From Cenococcum geophilum 1.58 (taxonomy: Eukaryota > Ascomycota > Dothideomycetes > Gloniales > Gloniaceae), in NCBI GenBank assembly GCA_001692895.1, contig KV748183.1:2542001-2606000 (forward strand): 64,000 bases of DNA. The letters are read 5' to 3'. Below are positions 10,536-22,600 of the stretch, one piece after another (the stretch's first letter is position 1; the number at the start of each line of letters is the position of its first letter). Under the pieces are notes generated by a model. That model had not been told where the DNA came from. It saw only the letters and a program-made list of their open reading frames with translations, and ran no database searches. The position numbers and the translations under genes were made by a program.

Positions 10536-11900
10536 ATGGCTACGCCTACTTTAAACGACTGGGAAGACTCCTTATTACTAGGGGTAGCTTTATACGCGAA
10601 ACTTATTAATAAAAATTAGGACGAATTTACCTTTAATATAATAACTTATATCATAAAATAAGTTAATAGCTTTCTCCTACACCGTATTATATTCTACTAA
10701 AGTAGATATTACGCCAATATATAGCTGTGGGAATATTTTAGGGAGGATTTTATAGGATGGACCGCTAATACCTAGGCACTTGGCAATATTAATATTGTTT
10801 AGGATTTTTAAGACTTCCTCTATAGGAATAGGGTATACGTTACTAAGAACGGTAACCCAATTGCTAGCAATATTTAGGCCGTTATTACTAGTATAGAAGA
10901 ACTAGTATGGACGGAAGCTAAGATTATATATTAACTACGGAAACCCAGAACTAACCTATATTCTTTAAAAGGCAACTTTAATTTAGAACAAAACCCCTAG
11001 AACGCTACTCTCCTACCTAGAGGTACTTTCCCACCTAGAGGTACTCGTCCTCCACCTCCGCTACCTTTAGCTCCTTTACTCTAGCTAATCGGTGACCCTT
11101 TACTATAAGAAGTTACGAATCTAATAAAGGTATATTTGGACAAAAAGAAGAAGTTTAGAAGAGAATTATATAATATACTCGGAGCAAAACTATAGGTCTT
11201 CTATAACTGTTATAACAAGGTTAAAATTTAATGCTACTAGTACCACTACGCTTTCTCTATTATATTAAAGGGACAGGTAGTAATATTCTATTACGACTAT
11301 ATTACGGGTAAAAACTATAACTTTAATGTAATGCTTTAGCTTACTAGAGCCCACTTTAAGACTAATAAGAATTGCTAACTTTATATATCTAAATAGCGGG
11401 AGACTATATTCTAGAGAGTTATTACTTCTAACCTAATAAAGACTTATTTAGAGTGCCTTTAACTACTCTTTAATAAACTCTAGAAAATTTAATATGGCCT
11501 TACTAAAACTTACTAAAATAAGAACAGCCTAAGGGACCAGGTTAACTTAGCATGCTATAGCGTTTATAAGTGCAACTTAGCGCTATATAAACCTACGGAT
11601 ATATTTAAAGGAGTATATACTGAGCTATACTTTGCTGTAGATACTACGATGCAAATATAAGAATCTTAACAGTTCTATACTGAAAACCCTACCTAACTAA
11701 GTATTCCTGACTAACACGATTATAACTGGACTGATTAAATATATAGTAGCCGCGGTAGGGAATATAGAAGAGGGTATAATTAACGTTAACTATAAGGTAA
11801 TTATAGAGGTCCTCGTAGAGGTTTATTTCAAAATAATTGCTAGAAAAAGTACTACGTTTATAAGAAGCCAAATTGCTAGTTAACTAGACACTCCCTTAAT
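10536..11900 (+). pseudogene. Copia-III gag
   Basis: Begins ATG at 10536 (MATPTLNDWEDSLLLGVALY) after a ~390-bp leader. It reads through scattered TAA/TAG to a zinc knuckle at 11850-11891, Y-Y-V-Y-K-K-P-N-C-x-L-T-R-H. The first two zinc-binding Cys are Tyr (TGY>TAY), while the third Cys and the His are kept. Same knuckle layout as Copia-II and Copia-IV. Not functional. Confidence 0.8.
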
Positions 11901-14900
11901 AAGCGAAAAGAGGTATATAATAAGTTCCGTTAAAGTATAAGAAATATTAGAAATTGCAAGATTACTACAGCCTACTTTTAAAGCTTTTTGGTTTAATATA
12001 AAGGCGTAAAAGACCTTAAGGGTAAGGTTAATAAGACTAAATAGCTCCTTATAGATATAGAAATTAAGGACTACTTACCTAACTAATACTTTACTAAGTA
12101 TGGTAAGGTAAATAGTATACAAACCGTTGCTGTTCTTAATAACCAATCTACGCTCTATTTTATTATGAAGTTAGATATCTTTAATAAGCTAAAGAAGAGC
12201 TCCGCGTTTTCCTTTAATAATAGATACTTAGCGAACGTCTTCTATAGTATTATGCCGGATACTAGAGCTGCAGGAGTATCTATAGTAAAAAAACCTTAAG
12301 TTTAAGCCCTTTAGCAGCTTAATAGCTCTGTTTAGATTAACTATTTAATGGCAGACTAATACACGATTTGTTTTAGCAAAGGTACTACAATCTCTTTTAG
12401 CACAATTAGGGTTTAAACCCCTTTAGGGTATATTACTTTTTATATTATTCCTACAAATACCCCATTTCTATTTTGTATTAGAGATATAGGTAAACTAGGC
12501 GTTAAGCTTAATAACCTTAAGAATATACTTGTATAGGGAGATAATCGGGTGCCTATTATACGTAAGTAGGGTTACCCTTAGCTGCTCCTTTAATAACTAG
12601 AAAAGAGTGTTACTTAAAGCCATTTAACTAAGTTAGAGTTACGCTAACTATACCATTGTTTTGGTTACCTATTAGTTTACTAATTACTTAGGGTTCTTTA
12701 GTAAGTAGGCCATAAAGTTAAGGTTAAGGTAATTAAGTATCTTATAAAATACTATTACTACTGCCAAATAAACCAGAGGTCCCCTAGCTAATTTAAGTTT
12801 ACCCTTAAAGATGACTATGACTTCAACTTCTATATTATTGTCGACGTTATATACCTTAGCGGCAAGCCAGTACTCTAAGTTGTTGACTTCTTAACCTCCT
12901 TCTAAGCCGCACGATTCTTAAAGGATATATTAGCTAGGAACGTATAGAATACCCTTTAGTTATACTAGATTAATGTCTACCTAGGACCCCCTAATTAAAT
13001 TATCTATAATATAGGAAAGAACTTCTTATCTATAGAGTTCCGATAATAAATAAAGGCAATAGCAATTAAGGTTAAGGAAGTCCCTATTAAGGCATATAAT
13101 AATATTAGAAAAGTGGAGCAATATCACGCGCTATTACGCCGCGTATATAAGATTATCTCTTTAGAACTAAAAGACGCTAGTAAAGAACTTACCTTATAAA
13201 TGGCTGTTAAAGCTATTAACAATTCCGCTGGCCCGGATGGACTTATACCTACGTTACTAGTTTTTAGCGCCTACCCACAAATAACTAATAATTCTTTACT
13301 ATCTCCCTCCGTTATATAATAAGCTAAGGCAATTCGCAAGGCAATAAAGGAGGTGCGACGCCTCTATGCTATATGCTAGGTTAATAATATATTAGGAATA
13401 AGAAATGGCCTAAATACCTTAACTATGCTTAATCTGCCACTCTAGTCTAAAGTACACGTATAGCGTGAAAGGGGAGGATGGTTAGGCCTATATTAACTTA
13501 TTATAATTAATGGTTAAACTTGTACTATTTAGATGCCTTACAGACCTACCTAATTTTGTTTAACTATTATTAAGCCTTATTATAAAGATAATAATTCTAA
13601 GCCTTTATAGGATGCCCTAAAAGATGCCCTAGAAGAGAATTATAATTAATATACTCTAAAAGGCGACTATAATCCTAATATAATTGTAGTAGATGCGCTA
13701 TAACTATAACGCGGTAGAGGTCGCCTAAAGGGATTACAAAATCGCCAACACCTTATTAATTTTAAAGAATAATTTGTTGCCGCTATTAAGAATAAAGTTA
13801 AGTTATTAATAGCCTTTATAACAGCTAAAGAGAAGACTAACTTTAAGCTCGCAAAATAGCTCTAAAAGGAAGGTTGTATTATAACCCTAGGAGCTCCTTT
13901 CTAAGTATCCGATAAGTAGGAGATCGATGGTCTTATTATAAGAGGAGTCTTTAAATTTAAGAAATATAACCCTACTAAGTTCGATGGAGTTCGCATCTTT
14001 AAGTTAAGAATGGTTAATAAGATTAAGGGTAAAGCTACTAACGCCCTATTTAAGAAATTAAGGCTTGTTATCTAAGGTTACAATAATAATGGTAAAGAGA
14101 TAATTCTTATATAATCTTCTATGATTTAACGAGCTAGTTAGCGAGTTATTATTATATTAGCTCCCTCCTTAATAAAGAATAGAATGGTAGTTTATTTATA
14201 AGATATTACTTAAGCCTATACCTAATTAGAGACGCACCTTTAGCGCTTAATATTGGTATACCTTCCGGAGTAAATTCGCCACTAATATCCTAAAGACACG
14301 ATTATGGTTATGCTTAAGCTATTATATAAAATTGCAGAGGTAGGAACTTACTGGTAGGCTACCTATAGCAAGCACCATAAAGAAAAGCTTTTAATAACTA
14401 CTTCTATATTTAATCCCTGCTTCCTTATTATAACTATAGGAACCCTATTTGGAATTATCGGTATATAAACTAATAATATAATTATCTTAGGAGACGACCA
14501 ATTCTTAGCTCTTAAAGAGGATAAGCTAGTAAAGATAAATCTTATAGCAAAGCTAAAGAAAAAGCTTAACTTAATAACACTATTACTCTTTAATAGATAC
14601 ATCCTCTCCCTAAATAAGGATTCCATTACTTTACGCCAGAAGGGTTAAGGTAAGAAGATTAACGTTATTGACGTTAATTCTCTAAAGTAAGGATATATAG
14701 AGCAACGTGCTCGCGGAGCTTATATTACTTTTATCTATTAACCCAAGGCTTTATTTAATCTCTCTATTGCGGCTTAATACTAGGAACTAATTAAGGATAA
14801 TATCCTTGCCCTAAATAAGCGTCTTTTCTGGTAAATAAACTATCTCAATCGGGGACTACTCTACGTGCCTATTAATCTTCCTACCGCCAAGCTCTTTATA

Positions 14901-15440
14901 TTTATTAATAGATTATTTATAAATAATAAAGATTTTAGCTTCTAGTTGGGATATAAGATTATTATCGCAAATAAATTTACTAGAGAGAATGACTTTATAA
15001 TCTATAGCAATCTTATTTATTAGAGCTTAACTAAGAGCAAGCGCGTTACCTAAAGTGTTTTAGCGTTAGAGATATATAGAATAGTTAGTGAAGTTAATAT
15101 AGTAATTGCAATTAGAACTACCCTAAAGATAATTATAGATTAACTTAAACTTCTTATTATCCCTATAATCGTATACACCGATTTATTTTCCCTTTACGAG
15201 TGTTTAGTTAAGCTTAGTACCATGAAGGAGAAGCGCCTTATAATTAATATTATGGCACTTTAGCAATCCTATAAGCGTTAAAAACTCTTTAAGATTTAAT
15301 GGATTAATGGCTAAGATAACCTAGCTAATATAATAATAAAGGCGAACCTAAACAAGGCACTAGAGACGTTTATTAATATAAATACTCTGCGTGTACGAGT
15401 TAAAGGTTAGGTTAAAAGGGAGTCCCTAGAAATTTCTTAG
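11901..15440 (+). pseudogene. Copia-III pol
   Basis: Protease DTRAAG at 12258-12275 (DTGAAG expected). Integrase with VDVIYLSGKPVLQVVD, then NIGKNF and VEQYHALLRRVYKI near 12840-13160, and a C-terminal block AGPDGLIPTLLVFSAYPQI near 13225. The RT segment includes MVMLKLLYKIAE and HHKEKLLITTS. The RT active site reads TNNI at 14469-14480, where TDDT is expected: both Asp lost by G>A. RNase H has MKEKRLIINIMAL and WINGQDNLA near 15220-15320. The order PR-IN-RT-RH identifies Ty1/copia. Confidence 0.88.
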
Positions 15441-15451
15441 TTATGTAAGGT

Positions 15452-15575
15452 CTTAAGATATCTAGGAACTTTAACCAGCGGTTAAAGTTGTTTAATTAGT
15501 TAGATTCTGCAGACCCTAACTTAAACTAGCCAATTAGGATTTTCTATCCCTGGGATAGAAAATCGCTATTAGCTC
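15452..15575 (-). mobile_element. Palindromic MITE-like repeat, copy M2
   Basis: End palindrome AACTTTAACC-agc-GGTTAAAGTT at 15467-15489 and central palindrome GATTTTCTATCCC-t-GGGATAGAAAATC at 15538-15564, both perfect. They are joined by TTTAATTAGTTAGATT and about 30 bp more. It lies in the 3' region of Copia-III between the RNase H end and the LTR, so either the element picked it up or it inserted there. The other end is missing. Confidence 0.6.
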
Positions 15576-15780
15576 ACTTACCGCTAGCGCCTTGGCGGCC
15601 CTACTAACAAGATACCTACCTATAACTTATAAGTAAGAAAGCACTACGTGCTAAAAGGCAAATTTTGGGATAGCGAGACTTATATTATAATGGTAATAGT
15701 AAGTAAGGAGGATTGATTTTTATTCCGCTAGTTAAGCGGTATATATATATAGATGGCAACTATAAAAGAAGAGTTGCTAG

Positions 15781-16002
15781 TGTTGGGAATAAAGGCAAAT
15801 GGTTACCATATAAGGTATATTGCCGTCACGTGTAACAAGTTACCGTTATGTGCGGCAAGTTGCCATCACGTGCCGCCGCGGCACTAGCGTGGTGAGGAAC
15901 CTTAAGTTCCTCACCCCTTTCTTTAAAAAGAAAACAGAATAGAACAATTATTATACTATCTACGAACCGTAGCTACGTGATATCCCCCTTATGAGTCCAA
16001 CA
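15781..16002 (+). repeat. Copia-III 3' LTR
   Basis: TGTTGGGAATAAAGG ... GAGTCCAACA, same 222-bp length as the 5' LTR. Preceded by purine-rich AAAAGAAGAG as polypurine tract and followed by the ATACT duplication. Confidence 0.92.
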
Positions 16003-16469
16003 ATACTATTACCTAAATTTAGTAGATTATTAAAAATATTTTAAAAGCTTCTTTATATAGGTAGGTCGCTAGTACCTCGTGGGTAGGTTATAGGTTATTT
16101 ATATATAGCTAAACTTATAGGTAGTAAGTATTACAGAGTAAGTATAAGCGGTGATAATATATAATAAGGTAGATATTATTATTATTTATTCTTGCTTAAT
16201 ATCTAATACGGTTCTCTACTAAGTCCATACAAATAAATACCATTAAGTTAGGTATAAAAAACCTCTAAGGGAGACGTAAGAGGTAATACAGTATGCACCC
16301 CCTAGGTAACACCTATACTACATTAACGGGAGGAAAAATACCATTAGGTTACCGCTCTAGAACTCCTGTATAGGAGTGCCTAATTACCTATCTTACCCTA
16401 TCTGCCGTTCGTACTATACTTCTGTATAATTATAATCGCTATAAGGTTTTATACGCCCGTCCTTTCTGC

Positions 16470-16491
16470 TATATATATATATATATATATA
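16470..16491. repeat. (TA)n microsatellite
   Basis: Eleven TA units within SINE-2b; the matching place in SINE-2a has only a short TATATATA, so this is a local expansion. Confidence 0.9.
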
Positions 16492-16730
16492 CGTCGCCTA
16501 CGGTCCCCCTGCTTATAATATAATTTCCACTCTAAAGAAATAGCGGGACGAATTTAAACTAAATATAAAACTAGATGTTTTATCCTAGGGCCCTAACCTA
16601 GGTCCCCTATATATATCCCTAGCTAAAGATATAAAGGAAGATAAAATGCCGCGTGGGTAAGTCTAAGCTATTAGGTAGGGAATAAGAGGCTTATTATAGG
16701 CCTTTCGCCTATAAGGTATATATGGTTCAA

Positions 16731-17741
16731 GGCCGTCAAAAACGGACTCTGCACCTGTACGTGGTGACGGCTACAAACCTAAGTCTTTAAAGTTTAGACT
16801 TAAAGCCAACGCAGAGACGTCGCATAGCATGCGATACGACCTAGTAGTAGTAGTTATAGGTATTATGGGCGGTAGTGAAAAGTTTTCACATAGGATGGTA
16901 AGATCTCGAAAACAACCACTAAGTGCCCCTTACAGCAATAACAACAACACTATTCTCCTATTAAGGCACCTATATAATCTAACATGGATACGCGGTATTT
17001 AATAACATCCCCTAACCCCTAGTAGAGAGCATTAACGACCTTTTATATTAACGAATAAGCAATTATAAATAAGTAACGAGTAAATATACGGCCCCTTCTA
17101 ACCCCTAGGGCAATCGCCCGCGGAGCATATAGTTACTCACTATTAACTATTAAATACTACCTAGCAGCCTAGATAACACCGTACGGTTTTTCTATCTCCT
17201 CTTAAGGAGTGGTAACCCTTGGCGAGGGCCTAGTGACTAGGGCCTAGGTATAAAAGATACTTAGGTATACACGTCCCGCTCGCCTTTTAGTATAGTAGTT
17301 TATAGATAAATCCCCCTTACGCCTTTAATAGGCCTTAGGGGGGGGGAGGCATGGCGTATATGGTAATAGTTAACAAGAGATAGTATATAGGGGGTAGTTA
17401 AAATACGGAATATAACTATAAGTGTACAGCAATCGAACGGCAAGGCCTAGCTAGGACGTAGTAAACCCTAGCTGGGATAAGCTAAAGAAGGAAGTAGTAG
17501 TTCCTAAGGAGTTTAAACATCTAAGGAGGACAGGACGTAGCTGTAGGCCCGCAGGGCTGCCGCTACGGACGGACATAGTAAACTGGGGTTTTTTATCCTA
17601 CTGAGGTGGCTTATAGGGTTTTTCCTCCCCCAAACTGCAGGGTTTTCTTCCTGTAAATTACAAGTTTTCCCCCTGTGACGGAGTAGTCTACGTGGGCCTA
17701 GATAGGATCCGTATTAGACGTTAATTAAGAATTACTACTAC
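16731..17741 (+). mobile_element. SINE-1a, ~1-kb SINE-like retroposon
   Basis: Repeated at 34491-35749 (SINE-1b) with the same ends. It starts GCCGTCAAAAACGG and ends GACGTTAATTAAGAA plus an (ACT)n tail. The target duplication is TATATATGGTTCAA at 16717-16730 and TATATATGGTTCGA at 17742-17755. Variable, 14-15 bp duplications and a short-repeat tail indicate target-primed reverse transcription, not LTR or cut-and-paste movement. No ORF of note, so it depends on a LINE in trans. Near the 5' end ACCTGTACGTGGTGACGGC parallels ACCTCTACGCGGTGGAGCC of SINE-2, so the two families are related at head and tail. No convincing tRNA was identified in the head. Confidence 0.78.
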
Positions 17742-18085
17742 TATATATGGTTCGATTATGCGTATAATATAGATATACCTTATATAAGGAAGGGGTCGTT
17801 AGAGGTAGGTTGCCGTGGTTTAATAGCTTAAAATCGTACGTTAAGAGACGTAGTAGCTATGTTCGTAAGTCTCTGCTAGGGCTTACCCTCCCAGTAAGAA
17901 AATTTTTCCCATCGCCACCACGTCGCAGCGCCCGCGATGCGCTGCCGTATATACGTCTCTGCGTTTGCTCTAATAGTCTATTGGCACGATCCTAATAGAA
18001 CACTAATAGTACTACTAGGTTCCTGGGCTCTACCGCGTAGAGGTATAAAGGCCGATTTTATAGAGCCCTAAGGTAGATATTATTA

Positions 18086-18402
18086 AGCTATATATATAAA
18101 CTATATAAGAAAGTTAAGACGTTATATAAGGAAAGAAGGTAGGAAAATGGGAAGAAAGGGTATATATTATAGACTTAGTTACTTAGTTAATATGTGCACG
18201 GAGCAGAATAGGATTTAGGTAGTAGTCCTAGTAGAACTTAACAGGATTTAGTAAAACTTAGCGGAATATAATAGAATATAGTAGATTGCCGTTAGATTGC
18301 CGTAGATTGCTTTTAGATTACTATTTTATGGTTAGTCTCTAGTTACTAAGTTAGTAGAAATAGGTAGAAATATATAAGGTATTACAGAGATATCCTATAA
18401 TA
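18086..18402 (-). repeat. Probable 3' LTR of gypsy element B1
   Basis: Placed between SINE-2b and the B1 coding end. Its right edge CCTATAATA (from CCTGTAACA) is followed by a pyrimidine run CTCCCCCTTT, the complement of a polypurine tract, as in A and H. The left edge is uncertain; it could extend across SINE-2b to TATTACAG near 16129. No matching second LTR was found. Confidence 0.4.
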
Positions 18403-18888
18403 GCACTCCCCCTTTAAACTTAAGCTTTTGCAAGATAGGGCTATAGTAGTTCTAGGTAGAGTTTATAAAAGTCTTCTACGGCTTATATAAGTCCTATAGA
18501 GTTAATAGGTTCTTATAAGGGCTTAGTAAAGCCTCTTTATTTTATAAGAGATATATATTAGCGTTTCCGTTTATTATACTTAATATCGTTAATTCTTTTA
18601 ATAAAATACTTGTTTTTACTATCCACTTTAACTAGTAGGGGAGAGTTCTATATTTATTTAGGTAGGGCGTCTAATATAGGGGTAGTAGGGTAGAGAACTA
18701 ATATATAGAATATAGGGTGGATTCTAACCATATTAGGGAGCTTTAGTTAGTCGGCGTAAGAGAAGATAATCTTCTTAACCTTATAAGGGCCAGCGTTCTT
18801 CCAATTAAGGTTTTTAATAAGGCGTTTTATATTTAGATTTCTTATATCTAGTTAGATAAAGTTACTAATCTAGTAGGGTAGTACTAGG
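18403..18888 (-). pseudogene. Gypsy element B1: integrase C-terminus and chromodomain-like tail
   Basis: The minus strand reads FIWLDIRNLNIKR-like, then LNWKNAGPYKV, the GPY/F motif of chromovirus integrase (here * replaces W). It then gives a chromodomain-like stretch (about 18427-18635) with EYLIKRINDIKYNKRKR-like residues, LIKWRGFTKP and VEDFYKLYPEL-like end. Chromodomains of this group read H3K9 methylation and guide integration. It is interrupted at GTCTA (18889-18893) by element A and resumes at 39704. Confidence 0.72.
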
Positions 18889-18893
18889 GTCTA

Positions 18894-19103
18894 TATTACG
18901 GCTTGTATAAATGCCTCTAAACCGAAGCTTATAGAATGCTGTATTATAAAGATACTAAGCTAAAGAGAAGGAAAAGGGGTCGCTAGGACCGATGTAAACA
19001 AATATATAAGGTAAGCCGCTAAGGCGCTAGCTTTAGGTGGGTCAATTATAGGTCGGCAGAATATAGCAGAATTTAGCAGGTAATGTGCAATAGCGCCGTT
19101 ATA
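18894..19103 (-). repeat. Element A 3' LTR
   Basis: TATTACGGCTTGTATAAATG ... GCGCCGTTATA, ancestral ends TG and CA changed by RIP. Aligns with 39333-39698 apart from the 151-bp insertion there. Followed by CACCCCCCTCTTT, the complement of the polypurine tract. Confidence 0.85.
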
Positions 19104-19335
19104 TCACCCCCCTCTTTAAAAGAAAGTCTACCTTTAGGTTTAGTTAGAAATAGGGTAGTACTAGGCTTATAAATATAGGATTATAAAATAAGATAAGGAG
19201 ATAAAGGGGACGTAAGTATGTCTAGACTAAGTATAAAAGGCAATTATAGGCTAAGTGGAAGCGCTAGGCTAGAAAGAGTAGCTATTAAAAGTCTTAGCAT
19301 AGATCTAACTAATTAGATAACTTTAACCGGCGGTT
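19104..19335 (-). other. Element A 3' untranslated region with MITE-like copy M3
   Basis: Non-coding stretch between the A LTR and the insertion site of H. It ends with ATCTAACTAATTAGATAAC and palindrome half AACTTTAACCGG-CGGTT (19319-19335). The other half AAAGTT lies after element H at 25521-25526, so H inserted into the palindrome, using CGGTT as target. Confidence 0.65.
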
Positions 19336-19525
19336 TGTCACGGCTAACTTCCCGTAGAAGCAATCCGATAGATTAAGCAACAATAAGGGGCTATATTATG
19401 AATAGACTAAGGTAAGGAGCTTAAAAGGGGTGCGGGCAGACGACTATGTACATGTCCGGTGGTCGGAACAACGTTGATCTATGACCGATGACGCCTTCTA
19501 GTAGCTATGTAGACGAACCGTTACA
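19336..19525 (-). repeat. Element H 3' LTR
   Basis: TGTCACGGCTAACTTCCCG ... CGAACCGTTACA; pairs with 25326-25515. Followed by ATCACCCCCC, the complement of the polypurine tract. Confidence 0.9.
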
Positions 19526-19639
19526 TCACCCCCCTTTAAGCCGGGAGGATCGCCCTCGATCCTCGTAGTTAGGCTCTCCTTGTCCGTCTTGTCCCTCTAT
19601 CCTTCTTTACTTTATTGTCTTCCTCTAAAGGCTCTAGAT

Positions 19640-22600
19640 CTACACCCTTATAATACGCCTCTAGCTATTGCAATAGCCGTATAGGTAGCCCGGCGTCGTG
19701 GGGTCTCTTATTGTGGAACGCTTTAATCTTATAGGGAGCGCCAATGAAGCCGTCTGCGTTATACCAAGTGTCGTCTAGGTTATAGCCTACCCAGCTAGCT
19801 TTATACTATAGTCTCCCATAGTAGATTCTACTAGTAAGGATCTTATTAATTTCGTACTCCGGCTCGCTATTAATTAGGATTGGCTCCTTTGGCTCCCTGT
19901 TTTAACCTAGTAGGGGGTTCTCTAGGTCCTTTTATAGTCGATCGGCGTGGAAGACATTTAATATCTTTATGTTTGGGGGTAGGTCGATGACATATAAGTG
20001 TTCTTTTATGCCTAGAATTTTATAGGGCCCTGCGAGCTATCTGTCTAGCTTAATACTTAGTCGGTTGGTAGCCCAGCCCTTTCTAGTAACGTATACTTGA
20101 TCACCTACTCTAAAGTCTAGTTCGCGACGGTGCCTATTAGCTTGCCTTGTCTGCCGCTCTTAGGCCTTTACTAGGTTGTCTTTTGCCTATTTGACTGCGT
20201 CCTAGGTCCTACGTATAAAAGCTTAAGCTTTTTGTCGTGTTAGCTTCTTATAAGGTGTTAAGGTTGCTTATATACATTCCTCCTAGTTAAAGTGGAGCCT
20301 TGGCTTAAATCCTAGCTCTAGCTTATATGGTGCGAAGCTAGTAAACTTATGCGGTAAGATTGCCTATGCGAAGTCTATATAGGGGAGGAGCTCTAACTAA
20401 TTGTCCTAGTAGTGGTTGATAAAGGGCCTTAAGCGTTGGTTAATATACTGGTTTAGTACCTCCGTATTACTATTAGTTTGCGGGTAACCAAATATAGAGA
20501 GCTTTTGCTTAACGCCGGTTAGTTTATATAGCTTGTCAATAAAGGCTGAGATAAATTAGGGTCCTTAATCTGATATAACTGTCTCTAGGAGGCCGTATAC
20601 GCGCTAGACGTGTTAGTAGTACAGGTTTACTACGTTAGCTATAGTGGCAGTTTTATAGCAGGGTAGTAAGAAGGCTCTCTTGCCTAGTTAATTAACGACC
20701 ACAAAGACGTTATTAAAGCCCTTTTTATCCGTTGGAAAGGACTTAAAATTAAAAGAGATATACTGCTAGCAGCGTTTACTAATTAGTAGGGGGTGCAGCA
20801 GGCCTAGGGTTTTGTTATGGGGTATATAGGTCCTCCTACAGGTCCTGCAGTTTCTTATATAGGTGTCGCAGTCTAAGGGTAGTCCTGGCTAATAGTACTA
20901 GTCTGCCACAAGCTTCCTAGTCTTTGTCTTGCCTGGGTAAGCGGTTACCTAGCGAGAGTATACCTCTGTAATAAGGTAGGTATGGAGGCAGTCTGTATTA
21001 GGGACTATTAGCTTACCAAAGTAGGTAAGTAGTCCTCCTTAGAGTTTCTAGCCCTTTTGGTCTTGCTTAGCTAGCTAACGTAGCCCTATTAGCGACTCAC
21101 TAGTTTAATTAGCCTGGAGGATCTGATTAACTAGCTCGTACGGTTCCTATTTGCGGTTTACTGCAGCTAAGGGGTCCCTAGAGGTTGCCTCTAGTATAGC
21201 GATTATAAGGGTAGGGTTAATTAAGTATATAGTGCGTGCCACTACGTCCTTTTCTTTCTGCGTCTTTAGGACCTCTTGCTTATATAATAGGGTATTAGCT
21301 ACTATATTCGCCGTACCTAGCCTATATATAATCCGCATGTGGAAATCCGCTAGTAGGTCTGCCTAGTAGGCCTGCCGTGGATTTAGTAGCCTCTTGGTTA
21401 TAAAGTACTTAAGGGCTTAGTGGTCCGTAATAGCCGTAAAGGGAGTACGCTAAAGACCAATAAGGTGGCCTCGCTATTCCTATAGGCCTCTTATTACTGC
21501 TAGTATCTCTTTATTATAGATCTTATACCGCATCTCTTTAGGGGATATTATTTTAGAGAAGAAGGCTACTGGCTTCTAGGTCCTATTGTCTTACAGCTGG
21601 TTTAATACCCTAGCTACTACTCTATCACTCACGTTAGTCTTTATATAGGTGTTTTGGAACGGTAAGTAGTGCTTTATTACACTTCCTAATAGTATAAGGG
21701 CCTTAACTCGCTTAAAGGCTTTAAGCTCTTTCTCCCCTAGCGGGTGCCATGCTTCCTTCTTTGTAAGCTTACTAAGTAGTTATACAACTCGGCCGTAATC
21801 CTTTAAGAAGGCCTGGTAGAAGTTGTAGAATCCTAGAAAGGATTGCACCCCTTTTATAGAGGTAGGGGGCTCCTAATCCTTAATTGTAGCTAGCTTATTA
21901 GTATCTATAGCGATCCCGTTAGTACTGATAATAAAACCTAGAAACTTTGTCTTAGTAACGTTAAACTTGCTCTTCTTAATATCCGCCTATAGGCCTGCCT
22001 TTTAAAGCCTCTATAGGACCTTCTTAACGTGGACTTCGTGCTCTAGCGGGTTATCTAAGTAGATAAGGATGTTGTCTATGTAGGCTGTATAGAAATCGTC
22101 TAGGTAGTTGAAAAGGACGTTGTTAATAAATCTTTAGAAGGACGTAGGGCCGTTATACAGTCTAAAGGGTATGACGCGATACTTATACGATCTGTACCTT
22201 ATACGGAAGGTAGTTAACTCCTCTACCTCTTCCTTTAGCTGTATATAGTAGAAAGCCTACTAAACGTCTAGCTTAGTGAAGATCTTAGCTCTTAATAGCC
22301 TGGTTAACGTCTCCTCAATTAACGGCAGTGGGTAGCGGTTCTTCTTGGTAATTATATTAAGCTTTTAAAAGTTAACGTAGAATCGCTACCCCCCTTTAGG
22401 CTTCTTAGCAAATAGGACCGGAGCTATAAAGGGTGCGTTGCTTAGTACTATAAACCCCTTCTATAAGTGCTCCTATAGGTAAACCTTAATAAGCTCTAGC
22501 TGCTCTAGCGATATATTATATAGCGGGCTAGGAGCTAGATCGCGGCTATTGCCTTTAAGAATAATATCGTAGTTTACCCCCTCGTAATGCGGTAGTAGCG

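Larger units (their letters stand above)
9927..16002 (+). mobile_element. Copia-III, complete Ty1/copia retrotransposon (degraded)
   Basis: A 6.08-kb element with 222-bp LTRs (9927-10148 and 15781-16002) and target duplication ATACT (9922-9926, 16003-16007). Gag, protease, integrase, RT and RNase H follow in copia order on the plus strand. It is riddled with RIP-type stops. It carries its own copy (M2) of the palindromic repeat near its 3' end and is itself inserted in M1. Copia-IV at 61098 is the same coding family with a divergent LTR. Confidence 0.93.
16182..18069 (-). mobile_element. SINE-2b, SINE-like retroposon split by SINE-1a
   Basis: The reverse complement aligns by eye, patch by patch, with SINE-2a (58750-59640), for example at ACCTCTAAGGGAGACGT (16261) and CTACCGCGTAGAGGTA near 18040. 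It has a degenerate (ATT)n tail at its left end and a perfect 16-bp target duplication AAGGTAGATATTATTA at 16166-16181 and 18070-18085. Net length is about 860 bp once SINE-1a (16731-17741) is removed. It lacks the 5S-like head of SINE-2a. It has no protein-coding capacity and includes a (TA)n run at 16470-16491. Confidence 0.75.

Noticed and set aside
16731..16830. tRNA-derived head with Pol III A and B boxes in SINE-1
   Set aside because: GC-rich block ACCTGTACGTGGTGACGGC hints at it, but no B box at proper distance could be supported.
17810..17995. Plus-strand frame of 61 codons
   Set aside because: Lies inside SINE-2b and is the complement of non-coding SINE-2a sequence.
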